Shown: positions 1 to 7,782, counted from the first letter of the stretch. The stretch: DNA of 40,049 nt from Anaerostipes hominis (ex Lee et al. 2021) (GCF_002270485.1 NZ_NQOG01000023.1:1-40049), one strand, 5' to 3'. Numbers and translations: made by a program. Notes: generated by a model not told the origin, from the sequence alone.

Positions 1-806
1 AGAGAATAAGCGATGGGAATGGTTCCTTTCCCGATCTCTACACCGAGGAGTACACCTACCACCTGTGCGATCACCGCACCGGGTCCAAGGACCGGGGACA
101 GGAACGGAATGGCACAGAAAACGGACAACCCCAGAAGGCCTGGAAGACTTCCGGCCAATGGTTTGATGGCATTTGCCAGGAGATCGCCGATGCCGGTATA
201 GTTGATGATACCAACCATGATGCTGACGAAGATCATGAACGGCAAAATGTTTTTCAGGACAATATCCAGAGTGTCCCGGCCGGCCTGATAAAATACATTC
301 ACAATACTTCCAATGCCGCGGCCCATGCTGGTAATAAAGTTAAAAAATTGATTTCCTCCAGGGGCGGGGGAGGATTCTTTTATCTCAGCCGGTTCTGGGA
401 CAGCCTGCCCGGATACTTCAGGTTCAGATGGAACAGCCTCACCGCTTTGGGTAATACAGTCCAGTGTAGTGCCAGAGACAAAATTATCTTCTTTGATATA
501 TTTGCTGAGCGGCCCGGACGGGGAGATGGGGTGGATATCGATGGTCTTTACTCCCATTTTCGGATAAACACCGCACCGGAGTGTCCCGCCGCAGTCTACC
601 ACTGCGATGATGATGGTGTCGGGTTCCACTTTATTGTTAAAGGCATCCACTACCGGGACACCAAGCAGCGACGCAATTTTTTCAGCCAGAGGATGAATGG
701 AGCCTCCGGTGACAGAAGCGACGACTTTCCTGGTTTCTGTTTCATAGACAGTCAATGGTCCGCCCCATCCGCTGGAGCCCTTTGTGATCGTTACAGATGG
801 TTTCAT
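1..806 (-). CDS. srlE: PTS glucitol/sorbitol-specific transporter subunit IIBC (partial)
   Basis: This is the membrane IIB-IIC component that phosphorylates D-glucitol (sorbitol) during uptake. The gene reads leftwards and leaves the window after 268 codons, so the C-terminus is missing. The N-terminal IIB domain carries the cysteine motif VDCGGTLRCGVYP (C72 and C78), where the phosphocysteine of this family lies. A Pro/Glu-rich linker (about residues 125-150) leads into the hydrophobic IIC part, which starts near residue 155. The start ATG at 806 overlaps the srlA stop as ATGA and has a GGAGG site 8-12 bases upstream, so it is translationally coupled to srlA. Family assignment is firm; substrate is inferred from the family and the gutM-srlA-srlE order. 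Confidence 0.93.
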   Translation of the reverse strand, partial: MKPSVTITKGSSGWGGPLTVYETETRKVVASVTGGSIHPLAEKIASLLGVPVVDAFNNKVEPDTIIIAVVDCGGTLRCGVYPKMGVKTIDIHPISPSGPLSKYIKEDNFVSGTTLDCITQSGEAVPSEPEVSGQAVPEPAEIKESSPAPGGNQFFNFITSMGRGIGSIVNVFYQAGRDTLDIVLKNILPFMIFVSIMVGIINYTGIGDLLANAIKPLAGSLPGLLGLSVFCAIPFLSPVLGPGAVIAQVVGVLLGVEIGKGTIPIAYS

Positions 807-1336
807 TTTGCTGCACCTCCTTTATTTTTTGCCATGATCTTTTTCGTGAGGAATTCAGTGGCATTTCCACGAATAAAGATAACGATGACGCCGGCCAGCA
901 GGTAACGCACGGCCAAAGGCATAGTGGAGTAGCCGAGCTTTGTAATGCCGGCTGCGATACCGGTCCAAACAAACAGTTCTCCGGCATTTCCGTGTGGAAA
1001 CAGGCCGGTGATAGGGTGCGCAAAGGAGAAACAGGCATCGATAAAGGCAGGTTTCTGGTCTTCCTCCACGAACCGTCCCATAGTATAGCACATGGGATTG
1101 GTCAAAAAGAAAAGGGAGATTACAGGCAGCAGGGTGTAACGGAGCAGGCGGAACCGGGTCAGTTTTTTAGAGAAATTCATGACCCTGTCCTCTCCTACCA
1201 GAGTGATGATGGCATTGATACAGGTGAGCAGGATCAGAAGATTGGGAAGAATTCCGGTGATCAGGCCCATCAGGTTTTCTCCTCCTGCGGATATGATCCC
1301 GGTAAATCCTTCGGCTAGTTTTACAAATACATTCAT
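803..1336 (-). CDS. srlA: PTS glucitol/sorbitol-specific transporter subunit IIC
   Basis: Integral membrane IIC2 subunit of the glucitol PTS, 177 residues, normal for SrlA/GutA. It forms the sugar channel together with the IIBC protein encoded next. Several hydrophobic segments are visible (about residues 15-45, 68-88, 110-135 and 145-165), and the sequence around FLTNPMCYTMGRFVEEDQKP is characteristic of the family. An upstream in-frame ATG exists, but the start chosen at 1336 has a perfect AAGGAGGA site seven bases before it. The stop overlaps the srlE start by four bases. It lies 13 bases downstream of gutM and is read from the same promoter at 1819-1847. Confidence 0.94.
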   Translation of the reverse strand: MNVFVKLAEGFTGIISAGGENLMGLITGILPNLLILLTCINAIITLVGEDRVMNFSKKLTRFRLLRYTLLPVISLFFLTNPMCYTMGRFVEEDQKPAFIDACFSFAHPITGLFPHGNAGELFVWTGIAAGITKLGYSTMPLAVRYLLAGVIVIFIRGNATEFLTKKIMAKNKGGAAK

Positions 1337-1349
1337 AAATATATCCTCC

Positions 1350-1748
1350 TTAACATGGACAGACAGCAGTTTTCCGTTTACCGGCAATTTGTTCTAAGGC
1401 TGAGGCAAAAGCGGCCTTATCATTTTTCCGTTTCATCAGGGCAGTGACAGAGCAGGCAGGACATCCGATATAGTCATTTTTTTGATTGAATCTGGAAAAT
1501 ACAGTCCGTCCCTTCATTTCATAGTAATCTACAATCTCATCTGATTCATTGACCACGACCAGCACGATAACGCCCGGGCGGAAGGTCAGGCCGGATTTGG
1601 CAGTTCCGATGGCCAGAAGATTCGGTGTATGGCGGTAGGCCTTCTTCAGGTCTTCAATGGACTGGTACATTCGTTTGATCTGAAACCAGCCGAAGGCGGC
1701 CTGAGCTGCCATTGTGACCATCAGAATCCCAAGAACATAAGTAAGCAT
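1350..1748 (-). CDS. gutM: Glucitol operon activator protein GutM
   Basis: GutM-family protein of 132 residues, first gene of the glucitol operon. It has one N-terminal hydrophobic segment (about residues 1-17) followed by a soluble domain with two cysteine pairs: GCPACS in the C-terminal third and a terminal CPC. GutM proteins are known as activators of glucitol operons in enterobacteria and clostridia; how they act is not well defined. The start at 1748 is preceded by AAGGAGG at a rather long 13-base spacing; in-frame codons further upstream have no better site. The order gutM-srlA-srlE matches clostridial and bacillar glucitol operons, which supports the call. Confidence 0.9.
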   Translation of the reverse strand: MLTYVLGILMVTMAAQAAFGWFQIKRMYQSIEDLKKAYRHTPNLLAIGTAKSGLTFRPGVIVLVVVNESDEIVDYYEMKGRTVFSRFNQKNDYIGCPACSVTALMKRKNDKAAFASALEQIAGKRKTAVCPC

Positions 1749-1792
1749 AAAGCGGTTAGCACCTCCTTGATATGAATAGATTGACAAGAAGT

Positions 1793-1802
1793 TTCACGTG
1801 AA
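1793..1802. promoter_or_regulatory. Palindrome TTCACGTGAA in the gutM leader
   Basis: A perfect 10-base palindrome lies 10-20 bases downstream of the predicted gutM transcription start, a typical place for a repressor operator. The binding protein is unknown; the SorC-type regulator at 4197 is one candidate. Confidence 0.35.
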
Positions 1803-1818
1803 CTCTTAACATGTGTTG

Positions 1819-1847
1819 ATACTATCCTGCCCTCAAAATGAAGTCAA
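1819..1847 (-). promoter_or_regulatory. Sigma-A promoter of the gutM-srlA-srlE operon
   Basis: On the minus strand TTGACT (1842-1847) and TAGTAT (1819-1824) are separated by exactly 17 bases. Transcription would start near 1812 and give a leader of about 60 bases before gutM. Confidence 0.7.
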
Positions 1848-1863
1848 TTCATCTGATTGTTTT

Positions 1864-1929
1864 GGAACATATTTTACGATTGCACAAAAATAAATACAAA
1901 AAACCAGAGTGTTCCGTAACATTTGTTCC
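1864..1929. promoter_or_regulatory. Possible operator repeats upstream of the sorE-like operon
   Basis: GGAACA at 1864-1869 is matched by TGTTCC at 1910-1915 and again at 1924-1929. The second copy sits in the imperfect palindrome TGTTCCGTAACA (1910-1921). This lies between the two divergent promoters, where a SorC-type regulator would bind. No clear -35/-10 pair for the plus-strand operon is visible, which would fit activator dependence. Confidence 0.35.
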
Positions 1930-2024
1930 ATGTATTCACTTTTGATTGACGAAGGTAAAGGAAGGTAATTATGATGGGGTTGAATTTCAATACAAACCTG
2001 AATTATAAGAAAGAGGTGCTAACT

Positions 2025-3290
2025 ATGCAAACACGAGCGATCAGACTTTATGGAAAAGAGGACCTGAGGCTGGATACATTTGAACTGCCGCCTATAAAGG
2101 AAGATGAGATTTTGGTAAAGATCATTTCTGACAGCGTCTGTATGTCCACTTATAAGCTGTCTAAGCAGGGGGCAGCCCACAAGAGAGCCAGGCCGGATCT
2201 TAAAGAGAGGCCTTCGGTCATCGGGCATGAGATGTCAGGAGTCATCATAGAAACAGGCGCGAAATGGAAAGACCTATACCAGGAGGGCCAGAAGTTTACG
2301 GTGCTGCCCACGGTCACTGAAAACGGCCGGATGAAAACAGCGGGTTACTACTACGAGACTTATGGGGGAGACTGCACCTACTGTATTCTTCCCCGGGAAG
2401 TTATGGAGCACGGCTGTCTGATCCCATTTAATGGAGACTCCTTTTTTGAAGCTTCCTTATCGGAGCCCACGGCCTGTATCATTGCCGGGTATCGGAGAAT
2501 GTACCACACATCGGAGGAAGACCATGAACACCGTATGGGAGTGAAACCCCAGGGAAGTCTTGTGATCTTCGGAGCGTGCGGACCCATGGGACTGGAGTGT
2601 ATTGACTATGCCTTACAGCTGGAAAACGGGCCTTCTAAGATTGTCGCCGTCGATATGTCCAAAGAACGGCTTAACAGAGCAGAAAAAATGCTGGTTCCTG
2701 ATCCGGAAAGCGGAAAAGAGCTGTATTTTGTGAACGCAAATGAATGCCGGGATATGGCAGAGGAACTGAAAGATCTGAACGGTGGCAGAGGATATGATGA
2801 TGTGTTTGTCTATGCTCCGGTGGAAGCCTTGATCGAGCAGGCGGACCGGGTGCTGGGAAAAGACGGGTGCATGAATTTCTTTGCTGGCCCTGTGGATCAA
2901 TCGCTTTCAGCCAGGATCAATATGTACAATGTGCATTATTCATACACCCATCTGGTGGGATTTACCGGAAGCACCAATGAAGATCTCCATGACGCCCTGA
3001 AGTTGATGGAACAAAAAAGGATCCGCCCTACGGTGATGGTAACACATATCGGAGGCTTAAGCAGTGCCATTGAGACTACTCTGCATGTTCCGGAGATCCC
3101 GGGCGGGAAAAAAATGATCTATACACAGATCGATCTGCCGCTGACAGCTATTGAAGATTTTGCGGAGCTTGGCAGGGAGAATCCACTGTTTGAAAAGCTG
3201 GCAGTATCATGTGAGGCCCACAACGGATGCTGGAATGCGGAGGCTGAAAAGATTTTGCTGGATGAATATAATGTGGATTTGACACGATAG
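2025..3290 (+). CDS. L-sorbose-1-phosphate reductase-like zinc alcohol dehydrogenase
   Basis: Medium-chain zinc-dependent dehydrogenase of 421 residues, resembling SorE, which interconverts L-sorbose 1-phosphate and D-glucitol 6-phosphate with NAD(P)H. Seen in the sequence: the N-terminal opening RAIRLYGKEDLRLDTFELP, C39 and the H68-E69 pair in the GroES-like catalytic domain, SEPTACIIAGY, and a Rossmann nucleotide loop VIFGACGPMGLECID at about residues 181-195. The ATG at 2025 is preferred over an in-frame ATG at 1971 because it has GAGGTG just upstream and matches the family N-terminus. It sits divergently from a glucitol PTS, whose product is glucitol 6-phosphate, which fits the proposed reaction. 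Exact substrate is inferred. Confidence 0.85.
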   Translation: MQTRAIRLYGKEDLRLDTFELPPIKEDEILVKIISDSVCMSTYKLSKQGAAHKRARPDLKERPSVIGHEMSGVIIETGAKWKDLYQEGQKFTVLPTVTENGRMKTAGYYYETYGGDCTYCILPREVMEHGCLIPFNGDSFFEASLSEPTACIIAGYRRMYHTSEEDHEHRMGVKPQGSLVIFGACGPMGLECIDYALQLENGPSKIVAVDMSKERLNRAEKMLVPDPESGKELYFVNANECRDMAEELKDLNGGRGYDDVFVYAPVEALIEQADRVLGKDGCMNFFAGPVDQSLSARINMYNVHYSYTHLVGFTGSTNEDLHDALKLMEQKRIRPTVMVTHIGGLSSAIETTLHVPEIPGGKKMIYTQIDLPLTAIEDFAELGRENPLFEKLAVSCEAHNGCWNAEAEKILLDEYNVDLTR

Positions 3291-3301
3291 GGAGGAAGGG
3301 A

Positions 3302-4138
3302 ATGTTAGTTACTTTAAAGGGATTATTAGAAGATGCTAAGAACAAAAAACAGGCGGTTGGGGCATTCAACGGAACCACATTGGAAGGAATCCGTGCCATA
3401 ATCGGTGCAGCTGAGGAGCTTCAGAGGCCGGTGATCCTCCAGCATGCCCAGAGTCATGATACGATCATAGATTTAAATGAGATTGCCCCGCTGATGCTGC
3501 ACTATGCAAGGAGTGCCTCTGTGCCGGTGGCAGTGCATCTGGACCACGGAAGCACCTTCAAACGGTGCATGGAGGCAATACGGGCAGGGTTTACTTCTGT
3601 TATGTATGACGCGTCTGCCAGGCCGTTTGAGCAGAATCTCATGGAGACGGCAGAGATTGTTAAAGCTGCCCACAGTGTGGGAGTATCTGTGGAAGCAGAA
3701 CTTGGGCATGTGGCAAATGTCAATGAGGATCCCGGGGAGGACAACATTTATACGGATCCTGCTCTGGCTGAGGAGTTTGTGAAGCGCACTGGAGTGGACT
3801 GCCTGGCTGTTGCCTTTGGCACAGTGCATGGTCTTTATGTAAAGCAGCCAAGGCTGGATCTTTCCATTGTAACTCAGATCAGTGAAAAAACCGGCATTCC
3901 CCTGGTCATGCACGGGGGCTCTGGGGTATCCGGAGACAATTACCGCAGAGCCATAAAAGAGGGAATCTGTAAGATTAACTATTATACATATATGAATACA
4001 GCGGGAGGGAACGCGGCTAGAAGCTTTGTAAAACAGTCCGGAGAACATCTGGCCTATGACTGTCTCACACTGGCGGCGACGGAAGCTATGAAGCAGGATG
4101 TGATGGCTGCCATGAGAATATTTGGAATGGATGAGTGA
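3302..4138 (+). CDS. Class II fructose/tagatose-bisphosphate aldolase family protein
   Basis: Zinc-dependent class II aldolase of 278 residues, normal length. It would cleave a ketose 1,6-bisphosphate (fructose or tagatose type) to dihydroxyacetone phosphate and an aldehyde phosphate. Catalytic Asp and metal-binding His lie in HLDHGS (D81, H82). Further metal ligands are H176 in FGTVHG and H204 in VMHGGSG, and the phosphate loop follows. A GGAGG site ends a few bases before the ATG. It follows the sorE-like gene by 11 bases in one operon, so it probably processes the ketose phosphate made by that enzyme after a second phosphorylation; no 1-phosphofructokinase-like gene is in the window. Fructose versus tagatose specificity cannot be read from the sequence. 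Confidence 0.9.
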   Translation: MLVTLKGLLEDAKNKKQAVGAFNGTTLEGIRAIIGAAEELQRPVILQHAQSHDTIIDLNEIAPLMLHYARSASVPVAVHLDHGSTFKRCMEAIRAGFTSVMYDASARPFEQNLMETAEIVKAAHSVGVSVEAELGHVANVNEDPGEDNIYTDPALAEEFVKRTGVDCLAVAFGTVHGLYVKQPRLDLSIVTQISEKTGIPLVMHGGSGVSGDNYRRAIKEGICKINYYTYMNTAGGNAARSFVKQSGEHLAYDCLTLAATEAMKQDVMAAMRIFGMDE

Positions 4139-4196
4139 CCTGCAGATCTGCTATAATCGTGTCAGCAGAGGGAATACAGTCAGTGTGGGAGGGAGA

Positions 4197-5174
4197 ATGA
4201 TGGCAGATGCAGAGGAAGTCAGGATGCTTGCTGAGATCACCAGGCTTTATTATGAGGAGGAATGGACCCAGCAGAGGATCGCTAAAAAGTTTAATATGAG
4301 CCGGTCCCTGGTCTCGAAGCTGCTTTCTAAAGCGAGGAAGCTCGGGATTGTAGAGATCATTATCCATGACGAGGAGTTTCACCCGTACAGGAAGCTGGAG
4401 GAGGAGCTTAAGAAACGGTTTCAGATCAGAGAGGCAGTGTGCGTCAGTGTGGAAAACAGTGAAAATCCGGTAAAAACAGTGGGTGCGGCAGCAGCAAAAT
4501 ATGTGGCGAGAAAGCTGTCCACTGTGAAGTATGTGGCAATGACGGCGGGAACTACCACCCGCCAGATCGCTGAGAGCTTTTCATCGGGTGTGCCCTTTGA
4601 CCATGTGACATTTGTACCTATGTCGGGAGGATTGGGGGAAGAACGGTGGGAGATCCAGGCCAATGTGGTGTGTGAGCGGATGGCAAAGAACAGCGGGGGG
4701 AACAGCCTTCAGCTGCATGCCCCCATTGTTTTAGATTCCTATGAGGCAAAGGAAATGCTTTTAAAGCAGCACTTTATTAAAAGTGTCATGGAAAAAGCCA
4801 GAAATGCGGAACTGGCTGTGGTGGGACTCGGCAGCTCACCTCAGTATTTTGAGCTGACCGAATCTTATCTGCACGGGATCAACCGGGAGAAGGATGACAT
4901 CAGCAGACGCCTGGTCGGTGACATTTCTTATAATTATTTTGACAAAGAGGGAGAACTGATAGACTGTAAATGGAACAGGCAGCTCATCTCTTTAAATATT
5001 GAAGAGATCAAACGGATTCCGGAAGTGATTGCTGTGACAGAGGGGACAGAGAAAGCGGCAAGTCTGTATGCGGCTTTGAAGCATAAGATCGTGGACGGCC
5101 TGGTGACCGATGTTCATTCCGCCAGAGAGCTGATCGAGATGGATCGGAGAAGGCTTATGGGAAAGGAAAATTAA
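4197..5174 (+). CDS. SorC/DeoR-type sugar-binding transcriptional regulator
   Basis: Regulator of about 325 residues with an N-terminal helix-turn-helix (residues 23-45, around WTQQRIAKKFNMSRSLVSKL) and a C-terminal sugar-phosphate-sensing domain of the SorC/CggR type, with motifs MTAGTTTRQIAE and VVGLGSS. The start at 4197 (or the next codon, 4200) follows GGGAGGGAGA and gives the usual family length; a longer frame from 4122 would overlap the aldolase. It is the last gene of the sorE-like operon and is the natural candidate to control that operon and perhaps the divergent glucitol PTS, sensing a sugar phosphate. Whether it activates or represses is unknown. Confidence 0.9.
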   Translation: MMADAEEVRMLAEITRLYYEEEWTQQRIAKKFNMSRSLVSKLLSKARKLGIVEIIIHDEEFHPYRKLEEELKKRFQIREAVCVSVENSENPVKTVGAAAAKYVARKLSTVKYVAMTAGTTTRQIAESFSSGVPFDHVTFVPMSGGLGEERWEIQANVVCERMAKNSGGNSLQLHAPIVLDSYEAKEMLLKQHFIKSVMEKARNAELAVVGLGSSPQYFELTESYLHGINREKDDISRRLVGDISYNYFDKEGELIDCKWNRQLISLNIEEIKRIPEVIAVTEGTEKAASLYAALKHKIVDGLVTDVHSARELIEMDRRRLMGKEN

Positions 5175-5178
5175 TTTT

Positions 5179-5228
5179 AAAATAGACTGTTTGGAAAATC
5201 GAAAATGATTTTCCAAACAGTCTATTTT
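5179..5228. terminator. Bidirectional rho-independent terminator
   Basis: Two perfectly complementary 22-base arms (5179-5200 and 5207-5228) flank a 6-base loop. Each arm ends in A4/T4, so it can stop both the SorC-type operon from the left and the VanZ operon from the right. The genes on its two sides converge. Confidence 0.9.
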
Positions 5229-5242
5229 ACATTTAAATTCCA

Positions 5243-6091
5243 TTACAGATAGGTTTGCATAAGATTTAGGATTATTTTAATTATAAAGTATAGAATAGCA
5301 GTGTATGATATGAATTTGCCGGTCTTAGCTCCAAGATCACCGGGATGTCTCATAGCTAAAAGAAGTCCCAGAAGGCTTAATATCAAATAGAGAAATAAAC
5401 TATAATGCAGTCCGTCCAGCGAAATGATTCCATTTTGATTGCCTGACCAGATCGGAATTCCAAATCGCGCAAGAATCATATCTCCATAGCAGGTCATAGG
5501 TGGAAAAGTAAAACCAAAAAACAGAGTGATGACACTGAGGACAATGGAATAAGTTCCAAGGCCAGATCTTCTGCCACTATTATATCGGTTGACCAGACAA
5601 GCTGAAACCTTAAAAAAAGTATAACCCAAAAGTCCTCCAAGGGTATTTGCAATCAGATCATCAATGTCTGCCAGCCTTCCCACGAAGAAAAACTGAATGC
5701 ATTCGATGAAAAGTGACAAAAGCAATATAAATAGCACTGTTTTTTTCAGACTTCGTTTTTCAGTGTGCTGCATTAAGGGGACAAATACTCCCATGGGCAG
5801 GAACAACAGGATATTTAATATGATGTAAGAAAGGTTTTCACCGATAAAAGGAATCAGATTATAGTTATGGGCTCCATTGAGACTCCAGGCAACAAAAGCA
5901 AACATGCCCGTGACAATACCAACAAAAACAAGATATACAGTAAAGAGGTACTGCAAAAACCAATCGCCGTTTTTAAAAGCTTTTGTCTTTCCCATTACTT
6001 TTAATACAATTGCAATTAATGCATAAATAATCAATCCAGCGATAAGAGCCTGGGCAAGCAGTATAGCGCCTTTAGAAAAATTTTCTCTCAT
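5243..6091 (-). CDS. VanZ-like family membrane protein
   Basis: Membrane protein of 282 residues with about seven hydrophobic segments. The VanZ-like core is visible: NLIPF near residue 80, LLFLPMGVF, then an E-Q-F motif and GRLADIDDLIANTLGGLLGY. VanZ domains are known from glycopeptide-resistance accessory proteins; most family members have no known job. The start at 6091 follows AGAGGATTG and lies two bases after the stop of the upstream gene, so the pair is coupled. It is the last gene of the small operon headed by the lactococcin-972-like peptide, which suggests a role in immunity or envelope protection, but this is inference from position only. Confidence 0.82.
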   Translation of the reverse strand: MRENFSKGAILLAQALIAGLIIYALIAIVLKVMGKTKAFKNGDWFLQYLFTVYLVFVGIVTGMFAFVAWSLNGAHNYNLIPFIGENLSYIILNILLFLPMGVFVPLMQHTEKRSLKKTVLFILLLSLFIECIQFFFVGRLADIDDLIANTLGGLLGYTFFKVSACLVNRYNSGRRSGLGTYSIVLSVITLFFGFTFPPMTCYGDMILARFGIPIWSGNQNGIISLDGLHYSLFLYLILSLLGLLLAMRHPGDLGAKTGKFISYTAILYFIIKIILNLMQTYL

Positions 6092-6093
6092 GA

Positions 6094-6990
6094 TCAATCC
6101 TCTTTCTTCCATCGGAGCACAGACAATAATGTCAGGTAACAGCCAACCGCCAGGAAAAACAGCCCCTTTTCTGTTTTAATGATATGATCTCGGTATAATT
6201 TCCTGATAACCAACAGAAAAGCTAAAGCAGATGAAAGAAAAATCAGAAAAGTTTGTGCAACAACCTGATGATACTCATTTTTATTATCATAATGTAGATA
6301 CCCTTCACACTTGTCAGATAAAAGAATCTGTTTAAAATCCAGAGTATCCTGAATTTCTTCATCCACATTGACATTTGTTTTTTTGTCTAGAAAACCTATT
6401 ATTTTACAGCGGATATTTTTAGTTGCCAGATATGAGTTTTCAACAATAGAATTCAGCTTAAAAATATGTTTATAATTTGCACCCGCCACAACAGGAACGA
6501 TCTGATTAGAAGTTTTTTTATATGCAGATCGTTTAAAAAATTCTCCAGTTTGTACTCTTTGATCGAGATTTTGTCTTTTTGCATAGAGCTCTGAAACCTG
6601 CATAGATTTCAGAGGTGAGATCAGCATATCATCAATTTTTTGGTTTCCTTTACCATTAATGAAACTCTTGCTGCCTCGAAACTTTTTCGTATAAATAAAA
6701 TCTTGGTTTGATATTTCATAATAATCAATATTTTTTATATTCATAAGCTGTTGATACACCTGTTTTAAAATCTTTAAAGAATCCTTTTTTCTTAGAAAGT
6801 TTTCATAACGGTAGCCTTTTCTGTCGTAATTGTCAGCCAGCAGCCAATCTCCTTGGCTGCTATTTTGAGAAATTGAAGAATTATTTCTTTCGACAAATAA
6901 GGCATAAGAATAGACAGATGATCCAAAGACAAATATGATTATAATGGTCACGAAAACCAGATAATGTTTCAGCCTGTTATTAAAATCCAT
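6094..6990 (-). CDS. Membrane protein with large extracytoplasmic domain, bacteriocin-operon associated
   Basis: Unrecognised protein of 298 residues. One hydrophobic segment near the N-terminus (about residues 10-30) and two near the C-terminus (about 245-265 and 273-290) frame a region of about 210 mostly polar residues that should lie outside the cell. This layout resembles half of the integral membrane proteins that accompany lactococcin-972-type peptides, which are related to MacB/FtsX permeases, but no ABC ATPase is present here. The ATG at 6990 overlaps the end of the peptide gene by 11 bases, indicating translational coupling; an in-frame TTG at 7017 is an alternative with no better site. 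It may serve immunity or export. Confidence is high that it is a gene, low for function. Confidence 0.7.
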   Translation of the reverse strand: MDFNNRLKHYLVFVTIIIIFVFGSSVYSYALFVERNNSSISQNSSQGDWLLADNYDRKGYRYENFLRKKDSLKILKQVYQQLMNIKNIDYYEISNQDFIYTKKFRGSKSFINGKGNQKIDDMLISPLKSMQVSELYAKRQNLDQRVQTGEFFKRSAYKKTSNQIVPVVAGANYKHIFKLNSIVENSYLATKNIRCKIIGFLDKKTNVNVDEEIQDTLDFKQILLSDKCEGYLHYDNKNEYHQVVAQTFLIFLSSALAFLLVIRKLYRDHIIKTEKGLFFLAVGCYLTLLSVLRWKKED

Positions 6991-7366
6991 AATACACACT
7001 TGAAGAATACAAATCAATCAGACAGCAATTTTTTGTGGCCCATCCGGTACTATTCTCCACTTTGCCTTTTCCCCATATTCTTTTTGAAGTTTTCCAACAT
7101 CCTGTTGAATAGTCTGCCCACAATTTGACTGTAACATAATGCTTCTGGTTTGCCGTTACATACCCCTTGCCGTTTCCTTTAAGATAACCTTTTTTCCAGT
7201 TCTTGTTTGCTTTTGCTTCTTTAGCCGTGATTTCCTTAGTCGAAACCCAATGTTTTGATGCCTTGACTCTTTTATCCATGGCGAAGGCAGAAGTAGATGA
7301 GGAAAATATAGTTGTTGTGATTAATAAACCAATTAAAAGTCTTTTCCTGTCAATACCTTTTTTTAA
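6980..7366 (-). CDS. Lactococcin-972-like secreted peptide, start codon uncertain
   Basis: The first ATG in frame is at 7279 and gives 99 residues. Reading upstream in the same frame, however, gives a convincing signal peptide: a basic DRKR, a hydrophobic stretch LLIGLLITTTIF, then SSSTSAFA before that ATG. The frame is open back to a stop at 7370-7372 yet contains no ATG, GTG or TTG. A TTA codon at 7364-7366, ten bases after GGAAG (7377-7381), sits where the start should be. The mature part is Trp/Gly/Lys/Tyr-rich, with HYVTVKLW and the ending SSSVYYGF, like the lactococcin 972 family of cell-wall-active bacteriocins. It is followed directly by two membrane proteins. Either a start codon was lost, a rare start is used, or there is a sequence error. 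Confidence 0.55.
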   Translation of the reverse strand, partial: LKKGIDRKRLLIGLLITTTIFSSSTSAFAMDKRVKASKHWVSTKEITAKEAKANKNWKKGYLKGNGKGYVTANQKHYVTVKLWADYSTGCWKTSKRIWGKGKVENSTGWATKNCCLIDLYSSSVYYGF

Positions 7367-7405
7367 ATATTAATAGCTTCCATTATATGTATATAATCTT
7401 TGTAC

Positions 7406-7443
7406 ACTATACCATTGATGAATCTTTTAGTCAAGACTAAAAG
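7406..7443 (-). promoter_or_regulatory. Promoter and operator of the bacteriocin-like operon
   Basis: On the minus strand TTGACT (7429-7434) and TATAGT (7406-7411) are spaced by exactly 17 bases. A nearly perfect inverted repeat, CTTTTAGTC-2-GACTAAAAG (7424-7443), covers the -35 box, so a bound regulator would block RNA polymerase. No gene for that regulator is adjacent. Confidence 0.72.
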
Positions 7444-7457
7444 AAACGTTAAGTTGT

Positions 7458-7781
7458 TTACATTTTATGAATACTATTATTAAGTACTTCTTTTATCTGG
7501 TTGTTTTCCAGACGATCATAATGGATTCCGCATTGGATACAGACGGGTTCATGCAGGCTTTCCCAGAGGGCATTGTCCCGGCGTGTACTCACATATCCGT
7601 CCTTATGTCCCGGAAACCGTAGGGTTTGAATATTTCCATTATACCCCATAAAGCTCACCACGCCAATATGAGTGCGGCTTCCACCTGCGATAAGAACCTG
7701 GATGCCCTCATCGAGACGGGTTACATGGGCACAGATCTCATACCGGAACAATTCTGTCTTCAGCAAAGTCTGCTTTATCAT
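7458..7781 (-). CDS. LpdD-like prenylated-flavin chaperone domain protein
   Basis: Small protein of 107 residues resembling LpdD, the accessory protein of gallate (tannin-type) decarboxylase loci, thought to help place prenylated FMN in the UbiD-type enzyme. The middle has VLIAGGSRTHIGVVSFMG and the Arg/Asp-rich RFPGHKDGYVSTRRDN. The start at 7781 is chosen because GGAAGG lies eight bases upstream, one base after the stop of the UbiX-like frame. The reading frame looks complete, but its partner genes upstream are truncated, so it is probably an orphan. Function comes from the family name and from the gene order UbiD-UbiX-LpdD. Confidence 0.72.
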   Translation of the reverse strand: MIKQTLLKTELFRYEICAHVTRLDEGIQVLIAGGSRTHIGVVSFMGYNGNIQTLRFPGHKDGYVSTRRDNALWESLHEPVCIQCGIHYDRLENNQIKEVLNNSIHKM

Positions 7782-7782
7782 T

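Noticed and set aside
348-1318. Long plus-strand open frames across the glucitol PTS genes
   Set aside because: They are antisense to srlE and srlA, lack ribosome sites and have no protein-like composition.
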